Source: Salarchaeum japonicum_A (GTDB lineage Archaea; Halobacteriota; Halobacteria; Halobacteriales; Halobacteriaceae). Taken from it: a stretch of DNA of 64,000 bases. The DNA lies in assembly GCF_049705945.1 (NCBI RefSeq), contig NZ_JBNAMV010000004.1, forward strand, positions 434,001 through 498,000, read 5' to 3'. Under the pieces are notes generated by a model. That model was not told where the DNA came from and made no database searches. It was given only the letters and a program-made list of their open reading frames with translations. Of the stretch, positions 60,392 through 64,000 are shown in pieces; positions within the stretch are counted from its first letter, which is position 1, and each line of letters begins with the position of its first letter. The translations under genes and the position numbers were made by a program.

Positions 60392-60406
60392 GTTACCTCT
60401 CGTAAC
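60392..60406 (-). promoter_or_regulatory. GTTAC-N5-GTAAC palindrome at the HxlR promoter
   Basis: GTTAC (60392-60396), CTCTC, GTAAC (60402-60406) is a perfect inverted repeat 31 bases upstream of the HxlR start at 60361, covering the expected TATA/BRE position. Binding there would repress the gene. Confidence 0.65.
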
Positions 60407-60450
60407 CTACTTACCATCGGAACGCCCCGATGGTCGCGAGCGCCGACCGC

Positions 60451-61950
60451 TTAGAGTTCGCCCTCTGCGGCGAGCGTTCGCACGTCGTCGGCGCGCTCCC
60501 GTATCGCGTCGAGTTCCTCGCCGCGCTTGTTGTCGACGTGATGGTAGAGGCCGGCCATCCGGTAGTTGTGGCGGAGGCGGTCCTCGTGGCGCGCGAGGAA
60601 GTCCCAGTAGAGCGCGTTGAACGGACACGCGTCCGCGCCCGTCGTCGCGTCTGGGTCGTACGGACAGCCCACGCAGTGGTCGCTCATTTCGTTCACGTAG
60701 TTCGCGCTCGCCGCGTACGGTTTCGTCGTGAACGCGTCCGTACCGTAGACGCCCATCCCGACGACGTTCGGCGTCGTCACCCAGTGGTAGGCGTCGACGT
60801 ACGCCGCGTGGAACCACGCGTTCAGTTCCGCGGGGTCGACGCCGAACGTGAGCGCGAAGTTCGACTGAAGCATCAACCGCTCGATGTGGTGGGCGTACCC
60901 GTGCTCGCGGACGTGGTCGATGGACTCGCCGAGACACGCCATGTCGGTGTCGCCCGTCCAGTAGAACGCGGGGAGGTCGCGGTCGTGGTCGAGTTGGTTC
61001 GCGTCCGCAAGCCCGTCCTCGCGGCGGTAGACCTGGCGCACGAACTCCCGCCAGCCCAGAATCTGTCGGACGAACCCCTCCAGGCAGTGCAGCGGAACGT
61101 CCTCGCGGGTCTCGTAGGCGTCGATGGCGCGCTCGACGACCTCGCGGGGATGCAGGAGGCCGAGGTTGAGCGCGGGCGACAGCAGGCTGTGGGTGAGCGC
61201 CCACTCGCCCGCGACGATGGCGTCCTGGTACGTCCCGAACTCCGCGAGCCGGTTCTCGCAGAAGTCCTCCAGCGCCTCCTGGGCGTCCTCCCGCGTCACC
61301 GGCCAGTCGAAGGCCTCGACGTCTCCCCACGCGTCGTACTCCTCGGAGACCGCCGCGATGACGCGCTCGGTGGTGTCGTCGGGCGGAAATCGGACAGGCG
61401 CGCGGACCTCGTAGTCGTCGGGCGGTGTCTCGCGGTTCCGTTCGTCGTAGTTCCACTGGCCGCCGAGCGGGTCGCCGTCGTCCATCAGGTAGCCCGTGCG
61501 GCGGCGCATCCACCGATAGAACTCCTCGTGGGAGAGGTCGGCGTCGTCCCACTTCTGAAACGCGTCGGGCGAGCAGAGGAACGTCTCGTTTTGGACGAAC
61601 TCCACGCTGCCGCCCGCCTCGGTCACGCAATCGCGGAGCGCGTCCGCGCCGCCACCCGCGGGCCGCATCGCCACCAGCGACTCCTCCGGGTGGTCGTCGA
61701 AGAAGGCTTCGAGGCCGTCCCGGAACGAGTCAGCGCGCTCGTAGCGCACGGTCACGCCGTCCTCGCGGAGTCGGTCGCGGAAGTGCCGCATCGCCGAGAA
61801 CACGAGCGCGAGCTTCTGGCCGTGGTAGGGATGGCGGGCGGCGAACTCGCGCGATTCGACCATCAACACGCGGTCGGCGTCCCCGTCGAGGGCGCGGGAG
61901 ACGGGGCCGCGGCGGGTGAGCTGGTCGCCGAGCACCCAGACAGTCGTCAT
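60451..61950 (-). CDS. Photolyase/cryptochrome-related Fe-S flavoprotein (PhrB/FeS-BCP type)
   Basis: A 499-residue protein of the deoxyribodipyrimidine photolyase-related group (FeS-BCP), some of which repair (6-4) photoproducts. The N-terminal antenna fold begins TTVWVLGDQLTRRG. The FAD domain contains GEWALTHSLLSPALNLGLLHP, GFVRQILGWREFVRQVY and HHIERLMLQSNFALTFGVDPAELNAWFHAAYVDAYHWVTTPNVVGMG. Cysteines in MACLGES, HCVGCPYD and ACPFN fit the four ligands of the C-terminal Fe-S cluster. Start ATG at 61950. A UDG-fold protein is divergent from it. Confidence 0.93.
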   Translation of the reverse strand: MTTVWVLGDQLTRRGPVSRALDGDADRVLMVESREFAARHPYHGQKLALVFSAMRHFRDRLREDGVTVRYERADSFRDGLEAFFDDHPEESLVAMRPAGGGADALRDCVTEAGGSVEFVQNETFLCSPDAFQKWDDADLSHEEFYRWMRRRTGYLMDDGDPLGGQWNYDERNRETPPDDYEVRAPVRFPPDDTTERVIAAVSEEYDAWGDVEAFDWPVTREDAQEALEDFCENRLAEFGTYQDAIVAGEWALTHSLLSPALNLGLLHPREVVERAIDAYETREDVPLHCLEGFVRQILGWREFVRQVYRREDGLADANQLDHDRDLPAFYWTGDTDMACLGESIDHVREHGYAHHIERLMLQSNFALTFGVDPAELNAWFHAAYVDAYHWVTTPNVVGMGVYGTDAFTTKPYAASANYVNEMSDHCVGCPYDPDATTGADACPFNALYWDFLARHEDRLRHNYRMAGLYHHVDNKRGEELDAIRERADDVRTLAAEGEL

Positions 61951-62000
61951 ACCGAGGGGTCGGACGCGTCCGGGAAAGCGTCTCCGGCCGGAGCGTGCGC

Positions 62001-62007
62001 GTTTTAT
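62001..62007 (+). promoter_or_regulatory. TATA-like box for the UDG-fold gene
   Basis: GTTTTATT is centred about 26 bases upstream of the GTG at 62030. It supports that start over more distant upstream codons and implies a leaderless transcript. Confidence 0.6.
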
Positions 62008-62029
62008 TCTCGAACCGACTACGGCGGCT

Positions 62030-62662
62030 GTGGAGAACGTCACCGACCGCACGAGCAACCCCTTCGGGATGAACCCGCCACGCGAGAAGGCGGTGCCCGG
62101 GTACGGGGACGCGAACGCCGACTTCCACGTCATCGGCGACCACCCGGGCGTGCACGGCGGCGCGGACACCGGCGTGCCGTTCACCGGCACGGAGTGCGGG
62201 CTGCGGTTGCAGCGCGCGCTCGCCGCCGTCGGCCTGCTCTCGAACCCCGGCGACCGGCCGGACCTGAAGGACACCTTTCTCTCCTACCTCCACATGGCCG
62301 TCGCGGACGGCGAGCCGGACGAGGCGGCGTACCGCGACCTCGAACCGTTCTTCGACGCGGAACTGCGCGCCATCACCGCGCACGTCCTGATTCCCGTGGG
62401 GGAGCGCGCCATCGACTACGTGCTCGAACACTACACCGCCCAGCACGCCAAACACGCGCCCGTCGACCCGGACGCCCTGCACGCCACGGAACTGCTCGGC
62501 GCGGGCTTCCTCGTCATCCCCGCGAAGGACCCCTGTGAGTGGAGCGACGCGGACGAATCCGCGTTCGTCGAGGCGCTCGCGGACGTGCTGGACCACGACT
62601 ACCGCCGCGAGACGGATTTGGGGCGCTTTCTCACCGGCCCCGACTCCTACCGCGTCCGCTAA
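62030..62662 (+). CDS. UDG-fold protein without Fe-S ligands
   Basis: A 210-residue paralogue of the family 4-like UDG at 11521. GYGDANADFHVIGDHPGVHGGADTGVPFTG corresponds to the active-site loop, and VLIPVGERAIDYVLEHY to the central strand. It lacks the N-terminal Cys-x2-Cys, and the last catalytic loop reads PAKDPCEWSD instead of an HPS-type loop. Catalysis on uracil is therefore doubtful; a different base or a non-catalytic role is possible. GTG start at 62030 fits the TATA box. It is divergent from the photolyase-related gene, sharing a 79-base promoter gap. Confidence 0.82.
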   Translation: MENVTDRTSNPFGMNPPREKAVPGYGDANADFHVIGDHPGVHGGADTGVPFTGTECGLRLQRALAAVGLLSNPGDRPDLKDTFLSYLHMAVADGEPDEAAYRDLEPFFDAELRAITAHVLIPVGERAIDYVLEHYTAQHAKHAPVDPDALHATELLGAGFLVIPAKDPCEWSDADESAFVEALADVLDHDYRRETDLGRFLTGPDSYRVR

Positions 62663-62694
62663 CTCCTTACACCCCCCTGTCGAACCCCTGGGGT

Positions 62695-63666
62695 ATGCGA
62701 CAGATCCAGCTCGGGAACACCGAGTTCGAGGGCCGGAACAGCGTCTACCTCCTCGCCGGCGACGGCCCGACGACGCTCGTCGACACCGGCGTCGGCACGG
62801 ACGGCGTGTACGACCAGCTCGCGGCCGAACTGGCGGACGCCGGCTACGAGACCGGCGACCTCGACCGCATCGTCCTGACGCACTTCCACGAGGACCACGC
62901 GGGGCTCGCGGGCCGCCTGCAGCGGGAGAGCGGCGCGGACGTGTTCGTGCACGAAGCCGACGCGCCGCTCGTCGCCGGGGACGCCGACGCCCGCGCCGCG
63001 ATGAACGAGCGCCAGCGCGAACTCCTCGACGAGTGGGGGATGCCCGAGGAGAAACAGCGCGAACTGTTGGACTTCCTCGATATGCACGACGACATCCGGG
63101 GCGAACCCGCGGACGTGACGCCGGTCGTGGACGGCGACACGCTCGCGCTCGGCCCGCACGAGGCCGAAGTCGTCCACCTGCCCGGGCACGCGGCCGGCCT
63201 CGCCGGCTACCTCGTGGAGCGCGAGGGCCGCCGCGAGGCGTTCGTCGGGGACGCCCTCCTCCCGAAGTACACGCCGAACGTCGGCGGCGCGGACGTGCGC
63301 GTCGAACGCCCGCTCCAGACCTACCTCGACAGCCTCGAACGCATCGAATCCCTCGACCTCGACCGCGCGTGGCCCGGCCACCGCGGCCCCATCTTCGCGC
63401 CGACGCTGCGGGCGCGCGACATCGCCGGCCATCACGCCGAACGAACCGAACGCGTGGTCGACGTGCTCCGCGACCGCGGGGCCGCGACGCCCTGGGAGGT
63501 GAGCGCCGACCTGTTCGGCGACCTGCACGCCATCCACGTCCTCCACGGGCCGGGCGAGGCGTACGCCCACCTCGACCACCTCGACCACGAGGGCGTCGTC
63601 TCCCGGTCGGGCCGCGAGTACGCGCTCGTCGCTGACGCCGACGCCGCGGACCTCCGGCTGGACTGA
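62695..63666 (+). CDS. Metallo-beta-lactamase-fold hydrolase
   Basis: A 323-residue MBL protein of the glyoxalase II-like group. The zinc motif is LTHFHEDHAGLAG (HxHxDH), with further ligands in HLPGHAAG (His), FVGDALL (Asp) and WPGHRGPI (His). A C-terminal winged-helix-like extension (about residues 255-323) resembles that of LACTB2-type proteins. Thioester or RNA/DNA-related substrates are possible. It starts 32 bases after the UDG-fold gene in the same direction. Confidence 0.92.
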   Translation: MRQIQLGNTEFEGRNSVYLLAGDGPTTLVDTGVGTDGVYDQLAAELADAGYETGDLDRIVLTHFHEDHAGLAGRLQRESGADVFVHEADAPLVAGDADARAAMNERQRELLDEWGMPEEKQRELLDFLDMHDDIRGEPADVTPVVDGDTLALGPHEAEVVHLPGHAAGLAGYLVEREGRREAFVGDALLPKYTPNVGGADVRVERPLQTYLDSLERIESLDLDRAWPGHRGPIFAPTLRARDIAGHHAERTERVVDVLRDRGAATPWEVSADLFGDLHAIHVLHGPGEAYAHLDHLDHEGVVSRSGREYALVADADAADLRLD

Positions 63667-63699
63667 TAAAACCCGTACTGGTAAAGCAGGCGTCGTAAG

Positions 63700-63776
63700 T
63701 CGGTTTGGGGGCTTTTTTGACTGCCTGCACGCCGCAGGCACTGTGCCTCTGACGTCGGAAGCCGGAGACGGCTTCC
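63700..63776 (+). terminator. T-run terminator followed by two hairpins
   Basis: After the MBL gene, GGGGGCTTTTTTGA (63706-63719) ends in six T, the usual archaeal terminator. Two perfect hairpins follow: TGCCTGC/GCAGGCA with a 5-base loop at 63722-63740, and GGAAGCC/GGCTTCC with a 6-base loop at 63757-63776. Confidence 0.6.
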
Positions 63777-63819
63777 ACTCTCCACTACACTCTTTGAGCC
63801 ACGCGTCCGACCGTCGGGC

Positions 63820-64000
63820 ATGGACGTGTCTCTCGACCGCTTGCGCGACGACATCGAGGCGAACGCCGCGTTCGGCGCGACCGGCGACACCGCCCGCACG
63901 AACCTGACCGGGAGCGACGCGAACCGGGACGCCCGCGACCGCCTCGTGGAGCGACTGGAGGACGCCGGCCTCGACGTGCGCGTGGACGCCGTCGGGAACA
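63820..64000 (+). CDS. M20-type Zn-dependent amidohydrolase (carbamoylase/allantoate family), N-terminal part
   Basis: The first 60 residues are visible and the frame runs off the window. The pattern IEANAAFGATGDTARTNLTGSDANRDARDRLVERLEDAGLDVRVDAVGN matches the beginning of hydantoinase/carbamoylase-type M20 enzymes (FG, R-x-x-x-S, D-x-x-AR, D-x-x-GN). Metal ligands lie beyond the window. Probable substrates are N-carbamoyl amino acids or allantoate. Start ATG at 63820. Confidence 0.8.
   Translation, partial: MDVSLDRLRDDIEANAAFGATGDTARTNLTGSDANRDARDRLVERLEDAGLDVRVDAVGN

Noticed and set aside
1..64000. CRISPR array, rRNA operon or insertion sequence
   Set aside because: No regularly spaced direct repeats, no rRNA signatures and no transposase were found. 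The only repeats are those listed.

Overview
The window comes from a halophilic archaeon of the class Halobacteria. The chromosomal part is about 65% GC, and its proteins are rich in Asp and Glu. HalX-type response regulators, a RAD55/KaiC-like signalling ATPase and a TRASH-domain AsnC regulator are present. TATA-like boxes often lie about 25-30 bases upstream of start codons, as expected for leaderless transcripts. No genus can be fixed from the sequence alone. No CRISPR array, rRNA gene or recognisable insertion sequence is seen.

Positions 1 to about 11,300 form an accessory island with visibly lower and patchy GC, lowest in hsdS. It carries a type I restriction-modification operon on the minus strand (hsdM, hsdS, an unrecognised 111-residue three-helix membrane protein, hsdR, and the start of a YgjP-like metallopeptidase gene). 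Next come a 670-base AT-rich non-coding stretch with repeated TCTATGCGT boxes and a helicase-like protein with a C-terminal winged helix. After these are an orphan gene, a small TRAM-domain protein and a tyrosine recombinase. The island abuts tRNA-Ser(TGA). The last 22 bases at the tRNA 3' end are repeated 124 bases downstream, and a run of perfect triloop hairpins follows. This looks like an integrated replicon carrying a defence module.

From about 11.5 to 29.5 kb the chromosome holds a family-4-like uracil-DNA glycosylase, a Tat lipoprotein, aromatic amino acid genes (aroC, aroA, tyrA), a phosphodiesterase and an M24 peptidase. A PAS/receiver protein with a HalX regulator, an Rsm22-like methyltransferase, surE, tRNA-Arg(TCG), an MFS transporter, a ZIP-like membrane protein and a quinol-type nitric oxide reductase follow.

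From 29.5 to 37.5 kb lies one tightly overlapped branched-chain amino acid operon, leuA-(orf77)-ilvB-ilvN-ilvC-orf75-leuC-leuD-leuB. A short upstream reading frame overlaps the leuA start. From 37.7 to 47.5 kb are a carboxylesterase and its HxlR neighbour, two histidine kinases, a second HalX regulator, a DUF2797 protein, an AhpD-like protein, an SRAP/HMCES-type protein, an AstE-like deacylase and a FilR1-like regulator.

From 47.5 to 64 kb are a DoxX protein and an ABC exporter operon whose middle gene fuses an ABC-2 permease to a PrsW-like membrane protease. A structured non-coding region, a K+ channel with RCK modules and a copper module (two HMA metallochaperones, a CopA P-type ATPase, an AsnC-TRASH regulator) come next. 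A convergent pair of winged-helix regulators follows, each with a GTTAC/GTAAC palindrome upstream. The window closes with a photolyase-related protein beside a second UDG-fold protein, an MBL hydrolase and the start of an M20-type amidohydrolase.

The best candidates for something undescribed are the membrane protein inside the hsd operon, the iteron-like putative origin beside the helicase-like protein, the permease-PrsW fusion, the small reading frames nested in the ilv-leu operon, and the palindrome shared by HxlR-type regulators.
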